From Dyella monticola (GTDB taxonomy: Bacteria; Pseudomonadota; Gammaproteobacteria; Xanthomonadales; Rhodanobacteraceae): 64,000 bases of DNA. The stretch is from contig NZ_QRBE01000003.1 in the NCBI RefSeq assembly GCF_003363155.1, positions 1-64,000 on the forward strand, in the 5' to 3' direction. Position numbers and translations under genes: made by a program. Within the stretch, counting starts at the first letter, position 1, and each line of letters begins with the position of its first letter. A model generated the notes under the pieces. That model had not been told where the DNA came from, ran no database searches, and saw nothing but the letters and a program-made list of their open reading frames with translations. Of this stretch, positions 20,169-28,200 are shown one piece after another.

Positions 20169-21956
20169 TTAGTTGGACTTCGCCTTACCCTTCGCTTTCT
20201 GTTCCTTTTCTTTCTCTTCCTTCTGCGCCTTCATCCAAGCCTGAAACTCCGTTATCTGCGGCATATCCCGCAGCAGCTTGGAATGCGGATCGATGACCAC
20301 CACGGCATCCGCCGGTACCTTGAGCGTACCGCTGCCATCGGCCATCGGCAGCACATGCAACGCATCGTCCACTTGCACTTCCACCGGCATCGGGAACGGC
20401 AGGTTCTTTGGCGTGCGCCAATGCAAGGTAAGTGTGTCGCCCTGGCGTTGCTCGTCCAGCGCGGGGAGGGCGGCCTGGTAGAGATACACATTGAAGAACC
20501 AGCTCAGGTCGCGTCCGGTGACCTTGTTCACGATGTCGATGTAATCGTGTGAGCTGGCGTAATGCGGCGCAAAGTTGCCGGGCTTGGGATCAGGCCTTCC
20601 GTACACCAGCATGCGCAGCGACTCGAAGAACGCGTGATCGCCGATCAGGCCACGCAACGAGTGCAGCATCAATGCGCTCTTGTTGTAGATATCCAGGCCC
20701 GGGCCGTGGTCGTCATCGTAGACCTGCTCCTCGGTCTTGCTGCTACCCGAAACGATGGGGAAGCGATCGCGCAAGGTCAGGCGGATTTTGTCCAGCCACG
20801 CGTAATAGCCCAGGTCGCCATTGATCGACCAGCTATACAACGGCTGCATGTAGGTGGCGAAACCCTCGTGCAGCCACATGTCGTCCCAGTCGGCATTGGT
20901 CATCTGGTTGCCGAACCACTCGTGCGCGAACTCGTGCTGCAGCAGCCAGTCGAAACCGGTGCCGTCTTTCGCGTAGTGGTTGCCATAGGCGTTGATGGTC
21001 TGGTGCTCCATGCCCAGATACGGTGTTTCCACCACGCCCATCTTTTCATCGCCGAACGGGTAGGGGCCGATCATCGCCTCGTTGAAGGCCAGCATGCGCG
21101 AAAACTCGGCGAACAGCTTGTGTGCCTGTTCGTCTTCGCCAGGCAGATACCAATACTGCAGCGGAATTACGTTGCCGTAGCGGCTGTGGTATTCGCCGGT
21201 GAGTTCCTTGTACGGGCCCACGTTGATGGAAATGGCATATGTCGTAGGATGCTTCGCGCGCCAGTGATAGGTGCGCGTCTTGCCTTCGTCGCTGATGCCC
21301 ACCAGTACACCGTTACCCGGCGCCGCCAGCGGCTTGGGCACGGTCACATACAGATCCACCAGATCGGGCTTGCCTTGCGGATTGTCGATGCATGGCCAGA
21401 ACAGGTCGCAGCCTTCGCCTTCCACGGCGCTGCCGACCCAGGGCTGGCCGTCTTTCGTATGGCTCCACACGAAACCACCATCCCACGGTGCGTGCTTTGC
21501 CACGTGCGGGCGACCGCCATAGTGGATCGTGGTCGAGACCTGCTGGCCGGCGTTCAACGCCTTCGGCAATTGGATGCGCAGGCGTCCCTCCGGATTGCTC
21601 CATGTGGATGTCGCTACCGGCTTGCCGTCGACCTCGATGGCGCTGATCGGTAGATTGCGATCCAGATCGAGCACCAGCACGTTGGTCGGCTCGTGTGCGG
21701 TGAAGGTGAGTGTGGCGGTGGCGTCGATGCTCTGCTTGGCCGGATCGACGGCGATATGCAGCTCGGCATGATCGAAATGCACGCGTTTCTGCTCGACCGG
21801 CATGACGCCACCGGAGTTCTCCGTCAGCGTCGTAAGCGGAGGTTGCGCGGGCTGGCTGTTTTGCGCGTGGACATAGCCGGTAAAGCCGAGGGTGAGACTG
21901 AGAGCGAGCAGGGCGGGACGCAAGGGGCGCATAGCAAGGGTGCCGAGGGTGGACAT
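20169..21956 (-). CDS. M1 family zinc aminopeptidase, exported
   Basis: 595 residues. The zinc site is HEFAHEWFGNQ (HExxH, about residue 305) with the third ligand Glu 18 residues on, in WLHEGFATYM. The exopeptidase motif appears as LGMEHQTINAYG, i.e. GMEH in place of the common GAMEN. An N-terminal signal peptide (MRPLRPALLALSLTLGF...YVHA) points to the periplasm or outside. ATG codons at 21956 and 21932 both work; the second gives the cleaner signal peptide. The short C-terminal part fits bacterial M1 enzymes lacking the ERAP-like domain. It ends in a Lys/Glu-rich tail (KEEKEKEQKAKGKAK). Confidence 0.88.
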   Translation of the reverse strand: MSTLGTLAMRPLRPALLALSLTLGFTGYVHAQNSQPAQPPLTTLTENSGGVMPVEQKRVHFDHAELHIAVDPAKQSIDATATLTFTAHEPTNVLVLDLDRNLPISAIEVDGKPVATSTWSNPEGRLRIQLPKALNAGQQVSTTIHYGGRPHVAKHAPWDGGFVWSHTKDGQPWVGSAVEGEGCDLFWPCIDNPQGKPDLVDLYVTVPKPLAAPGNGVLVGISDEGKTRTYHWRAKHPTTYAISINVGPYKELTGEYHSRYGNVIPLQYWYLPGEDEQAHKLFAEFSRMLAFNEAMIGPYPFGDEKMGVVETPYLGMEHQTINAYGNHYAKDGTGFDWLLQHEFAHEWFGNQMTNADWDDMWLHEGFATYMQPLYSWSINGDLGYYAWLDKIRLTLRDRFPIVSGSSKTEEQVYDDDHGPGLDIYNKSALMLHSLRGLIGDHAFFESLRMLVYGRPDPKPGNFAPHYASSHDYIDIVNKVTGRDLSWFFNVYLYQAALPALDEQRQGDTLTLHWRTPKNLPFPMPVEVQVDDALHVLPMADGSGTLKVPADAVVVIDPHSKLLRDMPQITEFQAWMKAQKEEKEKEQKAKGKAKSN

Positions 21957-22039
21957 CCCAGCATCATGCGGCGTCGCGCGACCCGGCGACAAAGCCAAAA
22001 GTCATGGGTAAGGCGGCCTGGAGCCCCTGCAAGCGCGGC

Positions 22040-23416
22040 TCAGCCGTAACGCTTGCACAGCAGCGCGAACAGCGCACGAAGGCCCATCGCCTCGCCACCA
22101 CGCGGGCGCCCGGGGCGATCACCATCGTTCCACGCGTAGGTATCCAGATGCAGCCATGGCATGCCTTCGGGGATGAAGCGCTCCATGTAGAGCGCCGCGG
22201 TGATCGCGCCGGCATGGCGCGAAGGGCCCGCATTGGCGAAATCGGCCAGATAAGACTCCAGCAGCTTGCGATACGGACGCCACAGCGGCAATCGCCACAG
22301 CGGATCGGCAACGGTCCTGCCGCAATCGAGGACCGCGTCCGCCAACGCGTCGTTGTTGGCGAACAGTGCCGGCAGGTCGGGCCCCAGCGCCACGCGCGCG
22401 GCACCGGTGAGCGTGGCGAAATCGATGATCAGCTCCGGCTTCTGCTCGGCCGCGTAGGCGAGCGCGTCGCACAGGATCAAGCGGCCTTCGGCGTCGGTGT
22501 TGTCGATCTCCACGCTGTGACCTGCGCGCGTGATCACCACTTCGCCCGGCCGCATCGCATTGCCGCCCACCGCGTTTTCCACGGCAGGAACCAGCAGCGT
22601 CAACCGCAGTGGCAGCTTCGCATCCATCACCAGACCGGCCAGGGCGATCGCATGCGCAGCCCCCCCCATATCCTTCTTCATCCAGCGCATGCCGTCGGAA
22701 GGCTTCAGATCCAGGCCGCCGGTGTCGAAGCACACGCCTTTGCCCACCACGACCACTTTGGGATCGCTCGCCTTGCCCCAGTTCAATTCAACCAGGCGTG
22801 GCGCGCGATGGCTGGCGCGGCCGACGGCGTGGATGGTGGGGAAGTTGTCTTCCAGCAAGTCCTCGCCCACCCACTCTCGCACCTTGGCTTTGTGCGTTTT
22901 GCCGAGCTGCTTCACCTCGTCGGCAAGCTGCTTGGGGCCCATGTCTTCGGTCGGCGTATTGACCAGATCGCGAACCAGATACGTCGCCTCGATCAGCGGC
23001 GTGAGTGCGGCAAGCGTGTCCGCGCGCACTGCAAGCGCGGCCGGTTCGCGCTTGGGCGTGCGATAGCGGGTGAATTGATACGCACCCAGCGCCCAGCCGA
23101 GCGCGGCCAGTTGCGCATGCAACGTCACGCCATCGGAGGCCAGCGCGTATTCGCCCGGCGGCAGCATAAAGGGCAACGCGGCCAGCGCCGCGAGCGGATC
23201 TGCCGCATCCACACCCACGATCACGCGTGCCAGTTTGCCGTTCGCATCAGGTATCAGGCGTACGCTGCCAGGCTGAGCGTCGAACTGGGTTTCATCCAGC
23301 CAGCTGCGCTGTGCGGCACTTAGCCGTTTGCGCGTAGCAGTCAGATGAGTGGCGTCGGTGGCTTCGATCGGTGTGGCTGAGCGGCGGCCGGAAGGAGTTG
23401 CGATCAAGGCGGGCAT
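22040..23416 (-). CDS. Leucyl aminopeptidase family protein (M17)
   Basis: 458 residues, cytosolic two-metal aminopeptidase. The metal and catalytic residues are visible: Lys in VVVGKGVCFDTGGLDLK, Asp in MKKDMGGAAHA, and the family signature NTDAEGRL (about residues 300-307). The N-terminal domain is shorter and more divergent than in PepA, so the separate DNA-binding role of E. coli PepA should not be assumed. It lies 83 bases upstream of the M1 gene on the same strand, so the two peptidases may be co-expressed. Confidence 0.9.
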   Translation of the reverse strand: MPALIATPSGRRSATPIEATDATHLTATRKRLSAAQRSWLDETQFDAQPGSVRLIPDANGKLARVIVGVDAADPLAALAALPFMLPPGEYALASDGVTLHAQLAALGWALGAYQFTRYRTPKREPAALAVRADTLAALTPLIEATYLVRDLVNTPTEDMGPKQLADEVKQLGKTHKAKVREWVGEDLLEDNFPTIHAVGRASHRAPRLVELNWGKASDPKVVVVGKGVCFDTGGLDLKPSDGMRWMKKDMGGAAHAIALAGLVMDAKLPLRLTLLVPAVENAVGGNAMRPGEVVITRAGHSVEIDNTDAEGRLILCDALAYAAEQKPELIIDFATLTGAARVALGPDLPALFANNDALADAVLDCGRTVADPLWRLPLWRPYRKLLESYLADFANAGPSRHAGAITAALYMERFIPEGMPWLHLDTYAWNDGDRPGRPRGGEAMGLRALFALLCKRYG

Positions 23417-23510
23417 GCGATTCCTTACGCATGGCGGCCATGCGCGAGTGGGATGACAGGCCGGAAATGATGCGCGTTTTTACAGAGAGGTTCAAAACGC
23501 GCGCGATGCG

Positions 23511-23790
23511 GTTCCCTCCCCAGCGTGCAGTAGGGGAGGGGCGGGGTTGGGTGAAGCCCTCACTCTCGCGGTGAATGTGTGCCTGCGGCAAGCGCATGCA
23601 ACCCCACCCCGACCCTCCCCTGCATGCAGGGGAGGGAGCGGGCCTATGCAAGGTGAGGTCGCGCGTCGTTCATCCACACGCGATGCCACTCCCTCCCCCA
23701 CGTGCAGTGGGGGAGTGCTGGGGTGGGGGTGAAGCCCTCACCCTCGCGGTGAACGTGTGCATGCGACCCCGGCACGCAGGGGGAGCGAGC
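23511..23790. repeat. Dispersed GC-rich mosaic repeat, copy 3 (near-double)
   Basis: Longest copy. Two consecutive 'GTGCAGT(A/G)GGGGAG' blocks, each followed by the 'GTGAAGCCCTCAC(T/C)CTCGCGGTGAA' spacer, are separated by the CCCCACCCCGACCCTCCCC block and a 'CTATGCAAGGTGAGGTCGCG' module. It fills the gap between the HAD and M17 genes; no gene is seen in 23417-23796. Confidence 0.85.
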
Positions 23791-23796
23791 AAATGC

Positions 23797-24513
23797 TTAC
23801 CTCGCTTGCTGGAAGGAAGAGAGGCTGGAGACCTCGAACCACTCCACCAATGCCGCGAGATCGCGCAAGTCCAGATCCGGCGCTGCCCCCAGCGTGGCCG
23901 GCCACGGATGTCCCGCGCGATTGATCCACGCCGTGCGTAATCCCGCATCGCGCGCACCCACCACATCCAACTCAGGGTCATCGCCCACGTGCAGGATGTT
24001 CTCTGGCGGAATGCCTAATCGTTCCGCCGCGGCGAGAAAGATGCGTGCATCCGGTTTGGCCACACCGACATCGCGTGCGCAAATGTGATGGGCAAAGTGC
24101 AGGTGCAGCCCGATGCGCTCCAGATCGGCGTTGCCGTTGGTAAGGCTGGCCACCGGCCACATCGCACGCAGGCGTTCCAGCGCGGGCAGCGCGTCGGGAT
24201 AGAGCTCCACGCTGTTGCGCGCGGCGGCGAAGACGTTCCATAGCGCATCCAACGGCGCCTCGGCAATGCCGCACGCGTCGAAGGCGCGTTGCATGGTGAT
24301 GTAGCGCTGTGCCGTGAAGTCGTGCGCCAGGTCAATGCGTTCAGCAGCTACCTGTGCGCGCAGCTGGCGTAACGCAGGAATGGGCCATGTTCGCGCCACA
24401 TGCGGGAAGTGCTGGTGCAGGTAACTATCCAGATCGCGATCGGCCCGTTCCAGCGCCGGCATCACCGGCCACAGGGTGTCGTCCAGATCGAAGGTGATGG
24501 CGAGAATCTGCAA
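23797..24513 (-). CDS. HAD family phosphatase (subfamily IA, YigB-like)
   Basis: 238 residues. Motif I is FDLDDTLW (nucleophile Asp, residues 8-15), motif II is SLTNGN (about 124-129), motif III Lys is in VAKPDARIF and motif IV is HVGDDPELDVVGA. The helical cap lies between motifs I and II. Resembles the YigB/FMN-phosphatase-like group of small-molecule phosphatases; the substrate is not provable here. The start codon is a TTG, 14 bases after the stop of the upstream LysM-tailed protein. Open sequence continues upstream, so the start is not certain. Confidence 0.85.
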   Translation of the reverse strand: MQILAITFDLDDTLWPVMPALERADRDLDSYLHQHFPHVARTWPIPALRQLRAQVAAERIDLAHDFTAQRYITMQRAFDACGIAEAPLDALWNVFAAARNSVELYPDALPALERLRAMWPVASLTNGNADLERIGLHLHFAHHICARDVGVAKPDARIFLAAAERLGIPPENILHVGDDPELDVVGARDAGLRTAWINRAGHPWPATLGAAPDLDLRDLAALVEWFEVSSLSSFQQAR

Positions 24514-24527
24514 GCGTTTGACAGCGA

Positions 24528-25913
24528 TCAGCGTGATTGGATGCGCAGCACCTGGCCGACGCGCACCGTGTTGTCTTTCAGGTGATTCCAGGCGCGGACC
24601 TGTGCGACGTCCACGCCATGCTTGCGCGCAATGGAATACAAGGTTTCGCCGGCACCCACGCGGTAGGTGCGAGCCGGCTTGTCGATGCTGGCGACTTTCT
24701 TGGCGTCTGCCTTGTGAATTTTCTCCGCAGGTGCCTTGGATGCATTTCTCGCCGCCGTGGCCTTGCTGACAGGGACCTTGCCGTAGCTCACGAAGGCGTC
24801 GCCCCTGACCTTGGCGAAAGCACTCTGCGGCGCCGCGTTGATCTCAGTGAAGGCATCGCCGCGCACCGCTTTGAGACTGCTGGGCGCCGCTTCGATCACA
24901 CCGCCGCTGACCTTGCTCAGTGACGGCGTGGACGCCACCGCCGCGCGCGAAGCGGCCGCCACGGCCGCCGGGGCAATGGGATGCGCTGCGGGCGCCGATG
25001 CGATCTGCGTGGGTTCGGCGCTGGCGTGCGCGCCCACTTCGGCCAGGATGTGGCTGCGACGCGAGGCATCCATCGCAATCAGCGTGCTGCCGGCGTTATA
25101 GGGCACCAGGCTATGCGAGCGCAGTGCGCCTTCACCCTTCGCGCTCAGCGTGAAATCGACGAATTCCTTCGCGGCGGCGGCATTGGGGCTGTTCGGATTG
25201 GTGACCAGATATAGCGGAACGAACAACGGATACGAACCGCTGCTGACCGTCGCCACGCTGGGCGCAACGCCATCGATGCGCAGCATCTTGATCTTCGAAT
25301 TGCCGGCCACGCTCGACAGCGTGGTGACCCCAAAGCCACGCGGATCGAGCGCGACGGATTGCTCCAGCTGCGTGGTGTTCACATACAAGCGCGGCGAGTA
25401 CACCGGCTGGCTGCCGCGACCGTACAGCAACTTGCGCAGGCTGAATTCCACGCCATCGCCGGGGCTCGCCACGGCGAACACGTCGATCGGCGCATCGTTG
25501 CCGCCGACCTGGTTCCAGTTGGTGATCTTTTCGAAATAAATGTCGTGCACCTGTTGCAGCGTGAGGCTGCTGACCGGATTGGACGGGCTGGTGATCAATA
25601 CCAGGCCATCCCACGCCACCGGCGTAAAAGTCAGGCCGCTATCGGTTGCGCTGCCAGAGCTGGGGCGTGCACTGCCGGCCAGATCGGCCGCGCCACTGGC
25701 GACCGCATCCAGGCCGGAGGCCGTGTTGAACGATTGAATCTCCACATTGCCATGGCCGGATGACTGCCACGCTTTCACCACGCCCTTGGTGACATTGGCG
25801 CTCACGACGTCGCCGCGCCAGATGAGCGACTGGGTGGCTGCAGCCAGCACGACAGTGGAGAGACCGGCGCCGATCATGGCGGCGGAAAGCAGACGGGTGA
25901 TGCGTGCTGGCAT
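24528..25913 (-). CDS. PstS-like substrate-binding protein fused to a LysM domain
   Basis: 461 residues. A signal peptide (about 1-25) is followed by a periplasmic binding protein domain of the phosphate-binding (PstS/SphX) type (about 28-285): GSARPSS and DGLVLITSPSNPVSSLTLQQVHDIYFEKITNW are typical. An Ala-rich linker of about 100 residues follows. The C-terminal LysM (about 412-459; YRVGAGETLYSIARKHGV...NHLKDNTVRVGQVLRI) binds peptidoglycan. No pstCAB genes lie nearby, so it may not serve an ABC importer. Secreted PstS-like proteins with other roles are known; a wall-tethered binding protein is the simplest reading. The linker repeats short motifs (KVSGGVIEA, AVRGDAFTE, KVRGDAFVS). Confidence 0.85.
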   Translation of the reverse strand: MPARITRLLSAAMIGAGLSTVVLAAATQSLIWRGDVVSANVTKGVVKAWQSSGHGNVEIQSFNTASGLDAVASGAADLAGSARPSSGSATDSGLTFTPVAWDGLVLITSPSNPVSSLTLQQVHDIYFEKITNWNQVGGNDAPIDVFAVASPGDGVEFSLRKLLYGRGSQPVYSPRLYVNTTQLEQSVALDPRGFGVTTLSSVAGNSKIKMLRIDGVAPSVATVSSGSYPLFVPLYLVTNPNSPNAAAAKEFVDFTLSAKGEGALRSHSLVPYNAGSTLIAMDASRRSHILAEVGAHASAEPTQIASAPAAHPIAPAAVAAASRAAVASTPSLSKVSGGVIEAAPSSLKAVRGDAFTEINAAPQSAFAKVRGDAFVSYGKVPVSKATAARNASKAPAEKIHKADAKKVASIDKPARTYRVGAGETLYSIARKHGVDVAQVRAWNHLKDNTVRVGQVLRIQSR

Positions 25914-26159
25914 AGAAGGGTGCGACCTGGAAAAGGGATAAACAATGCGAGTGTGCCGTCATCGGCGCCGGAACGCAGTGACAGGTACGAGTATTTCAGC
26001 GGTCTGGAGGCAAAACATCAAGCAATTGCGTCCATGAACATCGAGTGTGTTCATGCAGTTGCGTGGAACATTTGATTGGAGGTGGAAGGAATCGGGCGCG
26101 TTTTCCGTTTTGCTCGGAGTCATCATTGCGAATGAAGTGACTCGCGCCGACCACCGATG

Positions 26160-26370
26160 CCGCTCCCCTCCCCTGTGCGTAGGGGGAGGGAGCAGATCTG
26201 TGCAAGGGAAAGTAGCACGTGATGCGTTCATCGACACGCGATGCCGCTCCCTCCCCTACGTGCAGCAGGGGAGGGTTGGGGTGGGGTGAAGTCCCCACTC
26301 TCGCGGCGAACGTGTTGCGTGCGGCAAGCGCATGCAAAACCAACCCTCCCCCGCACGCAGGGGAGGAAAA
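26160..26370. repeat. Dispersed GC-rich mosaic repeat, copy 4
   Basis: Same modules as copies 1-3 with the order CTCCCCTCCCC, GGGAGGGAGCAGAT, 'TGCAAGGGAAAGTAGCACG', 'CGATGCCGCTCCCTCCCC', 'GTGCAGCAGGGGAGGGTTGG' and a final CCAACCCTCCCCCGCACGC block. It abuts the 3' end of the degP-like gene. In the rest of the 25914-26375 gap nothing recognisable is seen. Confidence 0.83.
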
Positions 26371-26375
26371 CAGCC

Positions 26376-27749
26376 CTACTGCACCACCACGTAATTGATG
26401 CCTCCTTCGGTGGCCACCAGCAGCACGAGCTGGCGCGGTTGCGCACCGGCCAAACCCTGCAGGTCGCGCAGGCTGGTAATGCGTCGATTGCCCACGCCCA
26501 CGATCACATCACCGGCCGAGAGTCCCGCCTGCGCACCACGGCTATTGGGATTGACCGAGGCTATCGATACGCCGCTTAAACCCTGGCTTGCCTGCTCATC
26601 GGTGAGATCGGTGAACGTTACGCCGGCGAGACGAGGATCGAGCTTGGCGCCGTCCACTGTGCTGAGCTTCTGTGGCGTGAGCTGCGCGGTCACCTTGCGC
26701 ACTGCGCCGTTGTGCATCACGGTCAGGTTCACCGTGCTATTGACCGGCAGCAATCCCACCGCGTTGGTGAGCTGGCCGGCATCCTGCAGCGGCTTGCCAT
26801 TCACCGCGGTGATCACGTCGCCCACGCTCAACCCGGCGCGATCGGCCGCGGAGCCTGGCATCACGCGCGTCACCACCGCACCCTCATTGCTCTTGAGGTT
26901 GAGCATGCGGGCGATGTCCGGCGTGATGTCCTGCGCCTGCGCACCCAGGCTTCCACGGCTCACCTTGCCGTGCGCGATGAGCTGGTTCATCACCTCGGTG
27001 GCGATGTTGCTGGGAATGGCAAAGCCGATGCCCACGTTGCCGCCCGAGGGGGACAGAATCATCGTGTTGATGCCCACCAGTTCGCCACGCAGATTCACCA
27101 GCGGACCACCGGAGTTGCCCGGGTTGATCGACGCATCGGTCTGGATGAAATTCTGGAAGCTCGACCCACCCAATCCCGAACGACCCAGCGCCGAGACGAT
27201 GCCCGACGTCACCGTCTGACCCAAGCCGAACGGCTCGCCCACCGCCACCACGAAATCGCCCACACGCAGCGTGGAGGAATCGGCAATCGGCAGAGCCTGC
27301 AGGTGATCGGCATGGATCTTCACGACCGCTACGTCGGTGGCCGGATCGCTGCCCACCAGCGTGCCTTTCACGTTGCGTCCATCCTGCAAGGTCACAGTGA
27401 TGTCATCGGCGCCGCCCACCACATGATTGTTGGTGAGGATGTAGCCCTTCTGCGCATCCACGATCACGCCCGAGCCCAGGCTTTGTTCCACCTTCTCGCG
27501 TGGCACGCCTTGCAGGCCGAAGAACTGCCGGAACACCGGATCGTCGAAGAACGGGCTGCTCACCCGCACGCGGGTCTTGGTGGAAATGTTCACCACCGCC
27601 GGCGTCACCTTTTCCAGCATCGGCGCCAGGGAGGGCAGTGGCTGACCGTTCACCTCCGGTGGCATCCCGGCCTGTGCACGCAGTGGCCATACCGCGATCG
27701 AAGCGGCAGCAACGAGCGCGGCAAAACTGAGCAGAAGACGATGGCGCAT
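26376..27749 (-). CDS. degQ: Periplasmic serine protease DegP/DegQ (HtrA family)
   Basis: 457 residues. The start is the ATG at 27749, giving a signal peptide MRHRLLLSFAALVAAAS...RAQA. The trypsin-like domain (about 30-255) has the triad His in LTNNHVVGG, Asp in DPATDVAVVKI and Ser in NPGNSGGPLV. Two PDZ domains follow (about 265-355 and 375-455). Degrades or refolds damaged envelope proteins as an oligomer. The long Q-linker of E. coli DegP looks short here (LQGVPREKVEQSLGSG), which fits DegQ or MucD better. Both names are used in this group. Confidence 0.93.
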   Translation of the reverse strand: MRHRLLLSFAALVAAASIAVWPLRAQAGMPPEVNGQPLPSLAPMLEKVTPAVVNISTKTRVRVSSPFFDDPVFRQFFGLQGVPREKVEQSLGSGVIVDAQKGYILTNNHVVGGADDITVTLQDGRNVKGTLVGSDPATDVAVVKIHADHLQALPIADSSTLRVGDFVVAVGEPFGLGQTVTSGIVSALGRSGLGGSSFQNFIQTDASINPGNSGGPLVNLRGELVGINTMILSPSGGNVGIGFAIPSNIATEVMNQLIAHGKVSRGSLGAQAQDITPDIARMLNLKSNEGAVVTRVMPGSAADRAGLSVGDVITAVNGKPLQDAGQLTNAVGLLPVNSTVNLTVMHNGAVRKVTAQLTPQKLSTVDGAKLDPRLAGVTFTDLTDEQASQGLSGVSIASVNPNSRGAQAGLSAGDVIVGVGNRRITSLRDLQGLAGAQPRQLVLLVATEGGINYVVVQ

Positions 27750-27985
27750 GAAGATCCTCGACTGGATGAAAAAAACGCTACTTCGACTCGCACACCGCAC
27801 ACGCGGTTCCCGAACGTGTGGCATGCGTGCTTGATCCGCGGCGGGCCGTATACGAACGCCATTGTCAGTGTGCATCTCGCTACCGAATAGGCATGTCAGA
27901 GGAACGTCTTCAGCCCACCACTCGCCATGCTGCAGTCAGCCCTTTACATCGACCGGTTGCAGGGGTAACGTTCGCTCTATCGCAA

Positions 27986-28032
27986 CCACAACATCTTGTG
28001 TTTCGGTATCAGCGTGTCACACAAGTGCTGGG
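27986..28032 (+). promoter_or_regulatory. Candidate NrdR box (plus a weak second half 31 bases on)
   Basis: CCACAACATCTTGTGT at 27986-28001 agrees with the NrdR consensus ACACWATATATWGTGT at about 13 of 16 positions. A half-match TCACAC begins exactly 31 bases later at 28017; NrdR boxes normally come as pairs about three helical turns apart. The site is 200 bases upstream of nrdJa. The rest of the 450-base gap 27750-28200 shows no gene. Confidence 0.5.
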
Positions 28033-28200
28033 GCCGGTTGAATAACGTCAGGAGGGGCTGCCGCTGTTCGCAAACACCGAACCTGATCCACGCCGCGGGG
28101 CGCGAATCAGGCGCGACCGGGTCGTTTCCCGATCGATGACGCCATTACACCTATAAGAACCAACGAGGCCGTGAGGCCACGCCGGGAGGTCAGGAAGCCG

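Noticed and set aside
27890-28200. B12 riboswitch upstream of the B12-dependent reductase
   Set aside because: No match to the conserved B12-box or to the peripheral stems could be found; GGAGGTCAGGAAGCCG next to the ATG is just the ribosome binding region.
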